Source: Pygmaiobacter massiliensis (lineage in GTDB: Bacteria; Bacillota; Clostridia; Oscillospirales; Ruminococcaceae). Taken from it: DNA of 64,000 nt. This document shows positions 32,454-41,112 of the stretch, in pieces; position 1 is the first letter of the stretch, and every line of letters begins with the position of its first letter. Both the position numbers and the translations under genes were made by a program. The stretch covers positions 225,495-289,494 of the forward strand of contig JALFTI010000010.1 of the NCBI GenBank assembly GCA_022778585.1. Reading direction: 5' to 3'. The notes beneath the pieces were generated by a model that saw only the letters and a list, made by a program, of their open reading frames with translations, was not told where the DNA came from and searched no databases.

Positions 32454-34220
32454 TTACGAACGCCGCTCTGCAATCTCCTGCTGCACTTTAGCCACAAACT
32501 CATCCAAAGTCATGGCAGTAGTCTGGGCGGTATCCCGTTCACGCACACTTACATTGCCTTCTTCCACCTCTTTGGCACCAATAATCAGCATATAAGGTGC
32601 ACGATCCACCTGCTGCGCCTCGCGAATTTTGTAGCCAATCTTCTCGTTGCGCTCATCCAGCTGCACACGAATATGGGCAGCATCCAATTTTTCGTAAATA
32701 TCACGGGCATAGTCCATGCTTTTTTCCGAAACCGGAAGCACCTTTACCTGCACCGGAGCCAGCCAGGTGGGGAATTTGCCGGCATAGTGCTCGGTCAAAA
32801 TGCCAATAAACCGCTCAATAGAACCGAAGCAGACCCGGTGAATCATGATGGGGCGCTGTTTCTGACCGTTTTCATCCACATATTCCAGGTGGAAGTTAAG
32901 CGGCATCTGGAAATCCAGCTGAATGGTACCGCACTGCCAGGTACGACCAATGGAGTCCTGCAGGTGGAAGTCAATCTTCGGGCCATAGAAAGCGCCGTCC
33001 CCTTCATTGATGATATAGGGCAAGCCCAGCTGCTCCAGCGCACCCTTCAGGCCGTTTGTTGCATTCTCCCAATCTTCATCCGAACCCATGCTGTCCTCGG
33101 GACGGGTAGACAGCTCCACAAAATACTTAAAGCCAAACTTCTCATACACCTGGTTAATCAGGTGCACCACGCCCTTGATCTCATCCGTAATCTGGTCCGG
33201 CCGCATAAAGATATGCGCATCGTCCTGGGTAAAGCAGCGCACACGGAACAATCCATGCAGTGCGCCGCGCAATTCGTGCCGGTGCACCAGGCCTAATTCT
33301 CCTGCGCGCAGCGGCAGGTCACGGTAGCTATGGGACTCGCTGGCGTAAACCATTACCCCGCCCGGGCAGTTCATCGGTTTAATGCAATAGTCTTCCTCAT
33401 CAATTTTGGTGGAATACATATTGTCTTTGTAGTGGTCCCAGTGGCCGCTGGTTTCCCACAGGTGCCGGTTCATAATCATGGGGGTGGAAATTTCCACATA
33501 GCCATTCTCGTGGTGCAACTCCCGCCAATAATCAATCAGGGTATTCTTAATAACCATGCCGTTGGGCAAAAAGAACGGGAAGCCGGGACCTTCGTCCGAG
33601 AACATAAACAGCTTCATCTCTTTACCAATCTTGCGGTGGTCACGGCGGGCCGCCTCTTCCATCAGTTTCAAATGTGCATCCAGTTCTTCCTGGCTGGCAA
33701 ACGCAATGCCGTTAATACGGGTCAGCATTTTATTGTTTTTATCACCCTTCCAGTATGCACCAGACTGCTGGGTAATTTTAAACGCTTTCAGCGCCTTGGT
33801 ATAGGTCAGGTGGGGGCCAACACACATATCAATGTATTCGCCCTGCTGATAAAAACTGATGACCGCATCCTCAGCCAAATCGCCAATATGCTCCACCTTG
33901 TACTTTTCGCCGCGCTCCTCCATCAGCTTTACAGCTTCCTGCCGGGGCAGAATAAACGGCTTAATGGGAAGGTTTTCCTTGACGATTTTGCGCATTTCCG
34001 CCTCGATAGCCGCCAAATCCTCATCGGTCAGCTTCGTGTCACCCAAGTCTACATCATAGTAAAACCCGTTTTCGGTGGCAGGGCCATAGGCAAAATCAGC
34101 TTCGGGGTACAGGCGCTTAATGGCCTGTGCCATAACATGGGCAGCTGTATGCCGAATAACATGCAGTTTTTCTTCCTCCGGGCATTCTGCCACAGTACCG
34201 TCGTTGTAGATAATTTTCAT
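32454..34220 (-). CDS. thrS: Threonyl-tRNA synthetase without TGS domain
   Basis: Charges tRNA-Thr. The 588-residue protein has the editing domain (LHVIRHTAAHVMAQAIKRLY starts near residue 19, YIDMCVGPHL), the class II catalytic domain (RHELRGALHGLFRVRCFTQD, RPIMIHRVCFGSIERFIGIL) and the anticodon-binding domain (APVQVKVLPVSEKSMDYARD). Family members usually carry a TGS domain of about 60 residues first. Only MKIIYNDGTVAECPEEEK stands there, so TGS is missing or cut to a stub. The ATG at 34220 is preceded by AGGAGAAG; no earlier start is supported because a T-box terminator lies there. Confidence 0.96.
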   Translation of the reverse strand: MKIIYNDGTVAECPEEEKLHVIRHTAAHVMAQAIKRLYPEADFAYGPATENGFYYDVDLGDTKLTDEDLAAIEAEMRKIVKENLPIKPFILPRQEAVKLMEERGEKYKVEHIGDLAEDAVISFYQQGEYIDMCVGPHLTYTKALKAFKITQQSGAYWKGDKNNKMLTRINGIAFASQEELDAHLKLMEEAARRDHRKIGKEMKLFMFSDEGPGFPFFLPNGMVIKNTLIDYWRELHHENGYVEISTPMIMNRHLWETSGHWDHYKDNMYSTKIDEEDYCIKPMNCPGGVMVYASESHSYRDLPLRAGELGLVHRHELRGALHGLFRVRCFTQDDAHIFMRPDQITDEIKGVVHLINQVYEKFGFKYFVELSTRPEDSMGSDEDWENATNGLKGALEQLGLPYIINEGDGAFYGPKIDFHLQDSIGRTWQCGTIQLDFQMPLNFHLEYVDENGQKQRPIMIHRVCFGSIERFIGILTEHYAGKFPTWLAPVQVKVLPVSEKSMDYARDIYEKLDAAHIRVQLDERNEKIGYKIREAQQVDRAPYMLIIGAKEVEEGNVSVRERDTAQTTAMTLDEFVAKVQQEIAERRS

Positions 34221-34255
34221 ACTAGCTTCTCCTTTACAACCGTTTTGGGGATACG

Positions 34256-34479
34256 AAAAGGCACCCCCGGAAAATTCCAAGGGTGCCTTGCAGCACGGTT
34301 CCACCTTGATTTTGGCTCTTTGCCCGATAACGAGGGCCACCCGGCGGTATTTTTGCTGGTTTGCTTTTCACACCGCAGCTCCAAAGGGGTCTTGGCTGCC
34401 GCCGAACAAAAGCGCTTTCAGCCAACGGCGCTTTCTCTCTGCGAACGGGAATGGCAGCTTCGTTCTTTTTCAATGCTTT
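34256..34479 (-). promoter_or_regulatory. T-box riboswitch of thrS
   Basis: Minus-strand AAGGTGGAACCGTG (34307-34294) is the T-box sequence. It is followed by a terminator GGCACCC...GGGTGCC with TTTTCGT (34288-34256). Stem I lies in 34330-34470. Uncharged tRNA-Thr should favour read-through. Confidence 0.93.
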
Positions 34480-34485
34480 GGCACG

Positions 34486-34514
34486 ATTATAGCACACCCC
34501 ACCTGCCTGGTCAA
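34486..34514 (-). promoter_or_regulatory. Promoter of the thrS T-box leader
   Basis: TTGACC (34514-34509), 17 bases, TATAAT (34491-34486). Confidence 0.9.
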
Positions 34515-34590
34515 GCGGCAAAGCGCCCTAAAAAAGGCTTATGGGCAGCTGTTTTTTTACGCCGGTACTTTCAAGTACAAGCGCTGTCCG

Positions 34591-36210
34591 TTATTGGGTT
34601 CCCCACATTTCCAGTCGGGCCAATTCATCACAAACCTGGCTAAATACACTGCCCATATCCTCGCCGCTTTTGCGGGTGGAATCTTCCAGCACCACTATAG
34701 TATACCGAGGCTGTTGCGCCGGCCAAAAGCCGGCAAACCAAGCGTCCAGTTCCTCCTGCCCTTCTTCGTTCATTCGGCCTGTTTGGGCAGTGCCGGTTTT
34801 TCCGGCGGCTTCTTCGTATTCGCTGGCGCCGCTTTGGCCTAGGCCCTGTGCCACTACAGCCGCCAGCATTTGGCGTAAATTCTGCGCGGTTGACTGATTC
34901 ATAACCCGAAGTTCTTCCTGTACGGGTTGTCCGCTCACCAATTCACCCGTCTCGGCCTGCACAACTCCACTTACTAAGGTGGCAGACCGGTAAATGCCAT
35001 TTGCTGCCAGCGTGTTATAAAAAGCTGCAAGCTGCATCGGTGTTGCGGTCAGCTTTCCCTGCCCAAAACCCAAGGTGGCAGTCTCGCCCGGCAAAAGCAG
35101 ATCCTGCGCACTGGGCAATGTGCCGCTGACAGGGCTATACCCTGCCCACAGCTCGCTGGTGCGCCCAAAACCGCAGCGGCTTGCCATTTGGCAGATGGCC
35201 TCTCCCCCAATCTGACCGGCCAGTTGCACAAAATAGCAGTTGCACGACTCTTCCAGTGCCGTTTGCATATTTACGGGCCCGTGAGCTGTATTGCGGGAGC
35301 AATGATAGGTATGCCCTGCCACCTCAATCTCTCCGGTGCATTCATATACCGCATTGGGGTCACAGCCGGCTTCCAGCGCAGCCGCAGCAACCACCGGCTT
35401 AAACACAGACCCCACATTATAAGCCGCAAAGGCCCGGCACAACAGTGCACCATCCTGCTGCTCAATACTGCGGGCCACATTATTGGGGTTAAAGGTCGGC
35501 ACACTAGCTACCCCCAATAGCCGGCCGGTTTCCACCTCCATAACCACTACCGCCCCGGAAGCAAGCTGTTCGGCTGCTCCTTCGCAGATACGCTGAACCG
35601 ATAAATCCAGTGTCAGCTGTACGCCCAGGCCGCTGCCGGACTGGGTAATCTCTTCGGGCGTAGTGTTCTGCACCAGACTTCCATAACCGGTTACTGCGCA
35701 CTGCAATGTCCGCTGTTCCCCTGCGCCCGCCAAAACCGACTCGTAGCTTTTCTCTATACCAGCTGCTCCTACCCCATCGCCGTCCAGGTATCCCAGCACA
35801 TGCACCGCCACGGGAGTAATATAATAGCGGGCCGGTACCGTATAAACCGGTATCTGTTCCAGCTGAGCCGCCCCCATCGCCTGTGGTTCCAGTTCTACCA
35901 GCGTGGGGCCTGCAGGTGCTGACTCATACAGCGCCGCAGCCGAAACAGGCGCTAAAAGTTGATAAAGCCGCGCATAACTTTTCTGCCCGGGCAAAGCCAA
36001 AGCAAAAACCTTCTCATTTACACCGGTAAGGGGGCGCATGGAGCGGTCAAAAATAGTTCCCCTTCCACTATCCAGGTTCAATGTAACCACCCCATGCGCT
36101 GCAGCTGCACTGCCAAGGTCTGAGACGGCCAGCGCAAAAAGCCGAAGCTGTAAAAGTGCCAGCAAAAAAAGCAGCCCTTTTACCAGCCAGGAAAACCGTT
36201 TTTTCTGCAT
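34591..36210 (-). CDS. Class B penicillin-binding protein (transpeptidase)
   Basis: Peptidoglycan cross-linking enzyme of 539 residues with one N-terminal membrane helix (about 8-28). The non-catalytic N-domain includes GRGTIFDRSMRPLTG. The transpeptidase domain has NVGSVFKPVV (Ser 268 to Lys 271), SCN (322-324) and AAGKTGTAQTG near residue 473. It lacks PASTA repeats and is shorter than SpoVD or PBP2, so it may be a sporulation- or elongation-type PBP; I cannot decide. It lies upstream of the thrS promoter on the same strand. Confidence 0.9.
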   Translation of the reverse strand: MQKKRFSWLVKGLLFLLALLQLRLFALAVSDLGSAAAAHGVVTLNLDSGRGTIFDRSMRPLTGVNEKVFALALPGQKSYARLYQLLAPVSAAALYESAPAGPTLVELEPQAMGAAQLEQIPVYTVPARYYITPVAVHVLGYLDGDGVGAAGIEKSYESVLAGAGEQRTLQCAVTGYGSLVQNTTPEEITQSGSGLGVQLTLDLSVQRICEGAAEQLASGAVVVMEVETGRLLGVASVPTFNPNNVARSIEQQDGALLCRAFAAYNVGSVFKPVVAAAALEAGCDPNAVYECTGEIEVAGHTYHCSRNTAHGPVNMQTALEESCNCYFVQLAGQIGGEAICQMASRCGFGRTSELWAGYSPVSGTLPSAQDLLLPGETATLGFGQGKLTATPMQLAAFYNTLAANGIYRSATLVSGVVQAETGELVSGQPVQEELRVMNQSTAQNLRQMLAAVVAQGLGQSGASEYEEAAGKTGTAQTGRMNEEGQEELDAWFAGFWPAQQPRYTIVVLEDSTRKSGEDMGSVFSQVCDELARLEMWGTQ

Positions 36211-36557
36211 GGCATAGCCTCCCTTTTATTTGCTTAGAAAAGGATGGCCCAAAAGTTGCGGTTTAAACACCTGTTATCTGCTTTGTTTTTCTTTTGCCCC
36301 ATTTTACATTTACAAAGCTTTCACGCCATACGCCGGTAACCTTGGACTATCTTGGTCTTTCAGCTGCCATCCAAGTTAAACGCACTATTTATGATGATTC
36401 TTTCTGTTGGTCTTGGGCATTGAAGCGCCACCCCCCTTCAACACCTTGTTTAAATTTCTGCCCAAACAGGTTCTATACCGCAATAAAAAGCCAGGGCATA
36501 CAAACCGCCCTGGCTTTTTTATTTTTTAAAGTTTCAAATTTTTGCTGCCTTGGTATT
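36211..36557. other. Intergenic region with the rnr terminator
   Basis: A terminator AAAAAGCCAGGGC / GCCCTGGCTTTTTT at 36485-36521 follows the rnr stop (minus strand). 36240-36480 shows no gene or repeat that I can support. Confidence 0.7.
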
Positions 36558-38687
36558 TCAAGCCGGTGCAAAATCCACATTGCCGGCCGAAATGGAAACT
36601 CCAATCAGTTTTACTTTCATATGGTCTCCAATTCGCCAGCTTTTCTGCGAAAGCGGGTCCACCAGGCTGATATTGTTTATCACCATAAGCTCATTATCTG
36701 ACAGGTGACTTACATGAACCAACCCTTCCACTGTGTTATCCAGCTCCACATACACTCCAAAATTGGTTACCGAAGAGATCACCCCTTCAAATTCCTGTCC
36801 AATTTTATCCTGCATATATTCGGCTTTATAGCAATCGTCAGAATCCCGCTCGCTGGTCATGGCAGCAACCTCCCGCTCACTGCAGTGGGCAGCAGCAGAT
36901 ACCACATAGTCACTGTAACGGCCTTCCAGCTCCTTTTTCTCGGCACCGGCCAACACCGCCGAAAGCATCCGATGCACAATCAGGTCCGGATAGCGGCGAA
37001 TGGGTGAAGTGAAATGGGTATAATCCGCCAATGCAAGACCGTAATGTCCTTTGGGCTCGCTGAGATATTTGGCTTTCGCCATACTGCGCAGCACATTGAT
37101 ATGGACCGCCCGCTCCATTGGTGTGCCACGGGACTCGTCCAAAAGCTTCGCCAACTCCTTCTGGGTGGGAATCTGTTCGGCAAACTTTGCATTAAGCCCC
37201 ATACCAGTCAACGCATCGTGCAGTTTTTCCACCCGCTCAGGGTCCGGCAGTTCGTGTACCCGGTAAACAAACGGAATCTTCTCCCGCTGGCCCATCTTGG
37301 CGGCACTGGTATTGGCCAACAGCATAAATTCCTCTATCATCTGTTCGGCCACACCCCGTTCCACCTTTTTAATATCGCAGGCGCGCCCTGCTTCATCCAG
37401 CAAAATTTTTGCCTCGCCGGTCTCAATATCCATACAGCCGCGTTCTTTCCGCCGTGCTGCCAACTGGTCATACAGTTTTCTCATCAATTCCAGGCTGGGC
37501 AGGCACTGAGCATATTTTTCCAAAATACTCTGGTCGGCACAGCCGTCAAAAATGGCGTTAATTTCGGCATAAACGCCCTTAACCCTACTGCGCATAACCG
37601 CCTTGGCAAACCTGTAATTTTGCAATCTTCCGCCTTCGTCCAGCTCCATTAAGCAGGAAAAGCACAGCCTATCCACCTGTGGGTTCAGCGAACAAATACC
37701 GTTGGAAAGTTGGCGCGGCAGCATGGGAATAACCGCTCCCGCTGTATAAACCGAAGTACCGCGGGCATAAGCCTCTTCATCCAAAAAGCTGTCTTCCTTT
37801 ACATAGTGGCTCACATCCGCAATGTGCACCCCCAGCAAATACCCTGTTGCCGTTTTCTCCAAAGAAATGGCATCATCAATATCCTTGGTATCGGCCCCAT
37901 CAATGGTAAAAATAACCTTGTCGCGCAGATCCAGCCGACTGTCGGCCTCTTTTAGATCCACGCTGGCATTATCGTACCGGGAAGCTTCCTTTTTTACCTG
38001 GTCGGGAAATTCGCTTTCCACCCCATTGGAATACAAAATAGCCTGCGTGCAAGCGCGCGCACTTTCTGCACTGCCGAAACAGTAGTCTACACATACCCGG
38101 TGGTCCCGGTGCATACTGCCCCGCTGTACAATTTCTGCCGCTACCTTGTCTCCTTCCTGTACGCCCGTCAAACTGCTCTTTTTAATCGGGATCGGCAGCT
38201 TGGGGCAGCGGTCCGGAAGAAGGCACAGCCGGCCATCCACAGCTGCAACTACCCCCACCAACTGATTATTTTCCTCCAGTACCCGCACAACCTTCCCCTC
38301 ATCGCTGGAACGCTGGCTGGGGGTGCGCACCACTTCCACCACATCGCCGGGCATGGCGCCCATTAAAAAGCGGCCCGGCACAAACAGGTCCAGGGAACGG
38401 TCCTGAGGCTTGCTGTCTGCCTGCGGGTCATTGGGGTCGGGCAGCGGGCTGACAAACCCAAAATTTTTGGCCACCTTGGTCACCATACACCGAACCGGAG
38501 CCATATCGGCAGCAGGCTGCGGTTTTGCTTTGCGATAAACCCCATTCTCCAAACTGATAAGGCCGTCACTGACCAGATACCCCAGCACCGCTATTAGTTT
38601 CTTTTCATCCCGGAATTTGGACTTTAAGTCCCGCAACTGCCGGGGACGACGCTCAATTTCTCTCAATACATCTGCTCGTAAAGACAT
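36558..38687 (-). CDS. rnr: Ribonuclease R
   Basis: 3'-to-5' exoribonuclease that degrades structured RNA. The 709-residue protein has an N-terminal winged helix, cold-shock domains (MVTKVAKNFGFVSPLPDP; VPGRFLMGAMPGDVVEV), the RNB catalytic domain with FTIDGADTKDIDDAISLEKT (metal-binding Asp cluster, near 250-270) and HFTSPIRRYPDLIVHRML, and a C-terminal S1 domain (FEGVISSVTNFGVYVELDNT). It sits after secG, the usual secG-rnr order in Firmicutes. Two GC-rich hairpins lie in its leader (38700-38735). Confidence 0.97.
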   Translation of the reverse strand: MSLRADVLREIERRPRQLRDLKSKFRDEKKLIAVLGYLVSDGLISLENGVYRKAKPQPAADMAPVRCMVTKVAKNFGFVSPLPDPNDPQADSKPQDRSLDLFVPGRFLMGAMPGDVVEVVRTPSQRSSDEGKVVRVLEENNQLVGVVAAVDGRLCLLPDRCPKLPIPIKKSSLTGVQEGDKVAAEIVQRGSMHRDHRVCVDYCFGSAESARACTQAILYSNGVESEFPDQVKKEASRYDNASVDLKEADSRLDLRDKVIFTIDGADTKDIDDAISLEKTATGYLLGVHIADVSHYVKEDSFLDEEAYARGTSVYTAGAVIPMLPRQLSNGICSLNPQVDRLCFSCLMELDEGGRLQNYRFAKAVMRSRVKGVYAEINAIFDGCADQSILEKYAQCLPSLELMRKLYDQLAARRKERGCMDIETGEAKILLDEAGRACDIKKVERGVAEQMIEEFMLLANTSAAKMGQREKIPFVYRVHELPDPERVEKLHDALTGMGLNAKFAEQIPTQKELAKLLDESRGTPMERAVHINVLRSMAKAKYLSEPKGHYGLALADYTHFTSPIRRYPDLIVHRMLSAVLAGAEKKELEGRYSDYVVSAAAHCSEREVAAMTSERDSDDCYKAEYMQDKIGQEFEGVISSVTNFGVYVELDNTVEGLVHVSHLSDNELMVINNISLVDPLSQKSWRIGDHMKVKLIGVSISAGNVDFAPA

Positions 38688-38810
38688 AACATACTCCTTT
38701 TTTCTCCGCTGTTAAGCGGCACCGGCCTGCAAGCCGGCGATCCTTCTACTCCATTCTTCCCAATTGGGCAAAAAACTGCACAAAGTGCTGCAAAATTTAC
38801 CCATTTACAG

Positions 38811-38839
38811 AAAAAAGCCCGCCAACAGGCGGGCTTTTA
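38811..38839 (-). terminator. Intrinsic terminator after secG
   Basis: AAAAGCCCGCC / GGCGGGCTTTT hairpin five bases after the secG stop. Some read-through into rnr is possible. Confidence 0.88.
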
Positions 38840-38844
38840 AACCA

Positions 38845-39093
38845 TTATTTCGCAAATACGCCAAACACACCGACCAAAATGGTTACCACAAAAAAGACCA
38901 CAGCCGCATATTTGGTATACTTGGCAAGGGTGGCGTCCTTGGTGCGGGTGCGCGCTTCATTCATCTGCATTTCGCCGCCGCCAATCGCTCCGGAAAGGCC
39001 CTTGCCCTTCGAATCCTGCATCATTACCATGGCAATAATCAACAGGCTGCTGGCAATCAGCAACAAACCGCCGACGATCTCCAAAACGCTCAT
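38845..39093 (-). CDS. secG: Protein translocase subunit SecG
   Basis: Small membrane subunit of the Sec channel, 82 residues. Two helices (about 4-24 and 60-80) flank the conserved cytoplasmic loop with MVMMQDSKGKGLSGAIGGGE. GGAGG (revcomp of ccTCC near 39103) lies before the ATG. Confidence 0.95.
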   Translation of the reverse strand: MSVLEIVGGLLLIASSLLIIAMVMMQDSKGKGLSGAIGGGEMQMNEARTRTKDATLAKYTKYAAVVFFVVTILVGVFGVFAK

Positions 39094-39214
39094 CTTTTTG
39101 ACCTCCTACATACTCGGCGCTGCTGGATGCGCGCCATAAAGCAGTATATAATATACCACAGGCTGGCAATAAATGCAAGCAATTTTTCAAACCTTAGCCG
39201 GCGTTTTTCACTTT

Positions 39215-40390
39215 TTACCGGGCAATAATTGCATCCAGCACACTTTCTCCGGCAAGGTTTGCTTTTACGCCAAACCACTGGGCTATGGTAGAAGCGATAG
39301 TCCCATAGGAAGCACGAACTCCCAAATCCACCCCGGCCCGAACAGGAGCTCCATAAATTAAAAGCGGCACACATTCCCGGGAATGGTCGGTCGAAGGGGT
39401 AGACGGGTCGCAGCCGTGATCTGCAGTGATGAACATAAGGTCTTCCGGCCGCATTTTTTGCAGCAGTTCGCCCAACTGCAGGTCAAATTCGGTTGCCGCA
39501 TTTGCATAACCGTCCACATCATTCCGGTGGCCATACAGCATGTCAAAATCCACCAGGTTCACAAAACATAAACCTTCAAAATTTTCATCGGCATGCTTTA
39601 ATGTCACTTCCATACCGTTATGGTTAGAGGTAGTACGGGTGGTTTGAGAGATTCCCTGGCCTGCAAAAATATCATAAATTTTACCCACCCCAATGGTGGC
39701 AAAACCCGCCTGCTGCAAACAATCCAACAGTGTTTTGGCCGGCGGTTTTAAGCTAAAGTCATGCCGGCGGGCGGTACGCGCAAAATCGGCCGCGCAGGAA
39801 CCAACAAACGGCCGGGCAATTACCCTTCCCACCCCATGCGGGCCAGTCAAAATGGAGCGGGCAATCTCGCAGTATTCATACAGCTGTTCCACCGGCACCA
39901 CATCCTCATGGGCAGCAATCTGAAACACGCTGTCCGCTGAGGTATAAACAATTAAATCGCCGGTGCGCATATGCTCTTCCCCATAGTCTTTCAAAACCTG
40001 GGTTCCGGAATAGGGCCGGTTGCACAATACCCCTCTGCCGGTACGGCGCACAAACTCTGCTATTACCTCTTCCGGAAAACCATTGGGATAGGTTGGCAGC
40101 GGCTTTTCACTTTCTACGCCTGCAATTTCCCAATGGCCAATTGTTGTATCTTTCCCGGCCGATTGCTCTACCAGCCTAGCAAAGCTTGCAGCCGGCTTTT
40201 CCACTGGCGGCTTACAGGTCACACCCTGAATATTAAACAGGCCCAAACGGGCCAGGTTTGGCACCGAAAAACAGCTACTTTGAGAAATAGCTGCCAGTGT
40301 ATCGCTTCCTTCATCTCCAAAAGCAGCTGCATCCGGTGCGCCACCAATGCCAAAGCTATCCAAAACAATTAAAAAAACGCGTTTTGCCAT
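39215..40390 (-). CDS. deoB: Phosphopentomutase
   Basis: Interconverts ribose (or deoxyribose) 1- and 5-phosphates in nucleoside breakdown. The 391-residue protein belongs to the alkaline-phosphatase superfamily: RVFLIVLDSFGIGGAPDAAA (metal Asp 10), DKDTTIGHWEIAG-like GKDTTIGHWEIAGVE, the nucleophile-region DVVPVEQLYEYC and MFITADHGCDPSTPSTDHSR with the second metal cluster. The start at 40390 (MAKRVFL) follows AGGGAG; the longer start at 40423 does not. No other nucleoside-catabolism genes are adjacent. Confidence 0.96.
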   Translation of the reverse strand: MAKRVFLIVLDSFGIGGAPDAAAFGDEGSDTLAAISQSSCFSVPNLARLGLFNIQGVTCKPPVEKPAASFARLVEQSAGKDTTIGHWEIAGVESEKPLPTYPNGFPEEVIAEFVRRTGRGVLCNRPYSGTQVLKDYGEEHMRTGDLIVYTSADSVFQIAAHEDVVPVEQLYEYCEIARSILTGPHGVGRVIARPFVGSCAADFARTARRHDFSLKPPAKTLLDCLQQAGFATIGVGKIYDIFAGQGISQTTRTTSNHNGMEVTLKHADENFEGLCFVNLVDFDMLYGHRNDVDGYANAATEFDLQLGELLQKMRPEDLMFITADHGCDPSTPSTDHSRECVPLLIYGAPVRAGVDLGVRASYGTIASTIAQWFGVKANLAGESVLDAIIAR

Positions 40391-41112
40391 AATAACAACT
40401 CCCTTCCCGCCTAAAAGCGGCACATTAAACCTTTTTGCAAAGTGTAAATTTTTATAAAAATAAAAGCTGCTTTTTTCAAAAGAGTTCTAAATATTTTCTC
40501 TTGGCAACTATCTGTTCTGTACAAAAGGGGTTTATTATAAAAACCTTACCGGCTCCATTTTGGAAACTGCAGCTTTCCTAACGAAAGTCAACCTCTCTGC
40601 AGCTGTTTTTCTAAGACCTTTATATAGAATTGCCAAGAGCAACACCAAAACGAAATAAACCCATAGGGACCAACTGCTTTACAATAACAAAAGCGATCCA
40701 AAATAAAAGTATAAAACAATACCAAGTTATTACACCATAACGCCTATGCCGACACCGGTAAACCATTATGTTTTTTATTACCCGCAAGCAACCGGAATCT
40801 CAGCATATAAAGAATGCTGCTTTGCGGTTATTATACCATAAAACACCGACCGAAAGAAAGGCAGCATTCCATTTTCGTTTTATATATAGAAAATTCATTC
40901 AGCTGTGCAAACAGCTACAGGTTTAAAATTTTTCTAACTTTACCGAAATAATCTTTACACTTTTTCATTTTTTTGACACAGTCTAAACTGACTGGGAATA
41001 GGCAAAAGCCAAAATTTGTAGTATACTGTTTTACGGACCTTTCAGACGATAAAAAACCATATGGCATACCGCTGCATGGTTCTGAAAGGGATTATCTGAG
41101 GGGAGTTTTGAG
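40391..41112. other. Long AT-rich intergenic region with inverted repeats
   Basis: About 720 bases between divergent deoB and pyk, no gene seen. Contents: CTCTTGGCAA (40498-40507) paired with TTGCCAAGAG (40630-40639); three alternating CAGCAT/ATGCTG segments (40801, 40814, 40862) next to a minus-strand TATAAT (40835-40830); and TTGACA (40973) followed at once by CAGTC-TAAACT-GACTG (40979-40994). A -10-like TATACT lies at 41022-41027 and the pyk leader hairpin at 41038-41089. Confidence 0.6.
41038..41089 (+). promoter_or_regulatory. pyk leader hairpin
   Basis: CCTTTCAGA (41038-41046) pairs with TCTGAAAGG (41081-41089), with AACCAT / ATGGTT inside, about 20 bases before the pyk start. If TATACT at 41022-41027 is the -10, the RNA would begin almost at the first arm, so this is a 5'-end hairpin that could stabilise the message. 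Confidence 0.5.

Noticed and set aside
33330..34643. 437-codon open frame on the plus strand across thrS and its T-box
   Set aside because: Antisense shadow of thrS that also runs through the T-box leader and promoter.
40391..41112. A hidden protein gene in the 720-base gap
   Set aside because: All frames on both strands are short and lack a ribosome binding site; only inverted repeats and promoter-like sites are supported.
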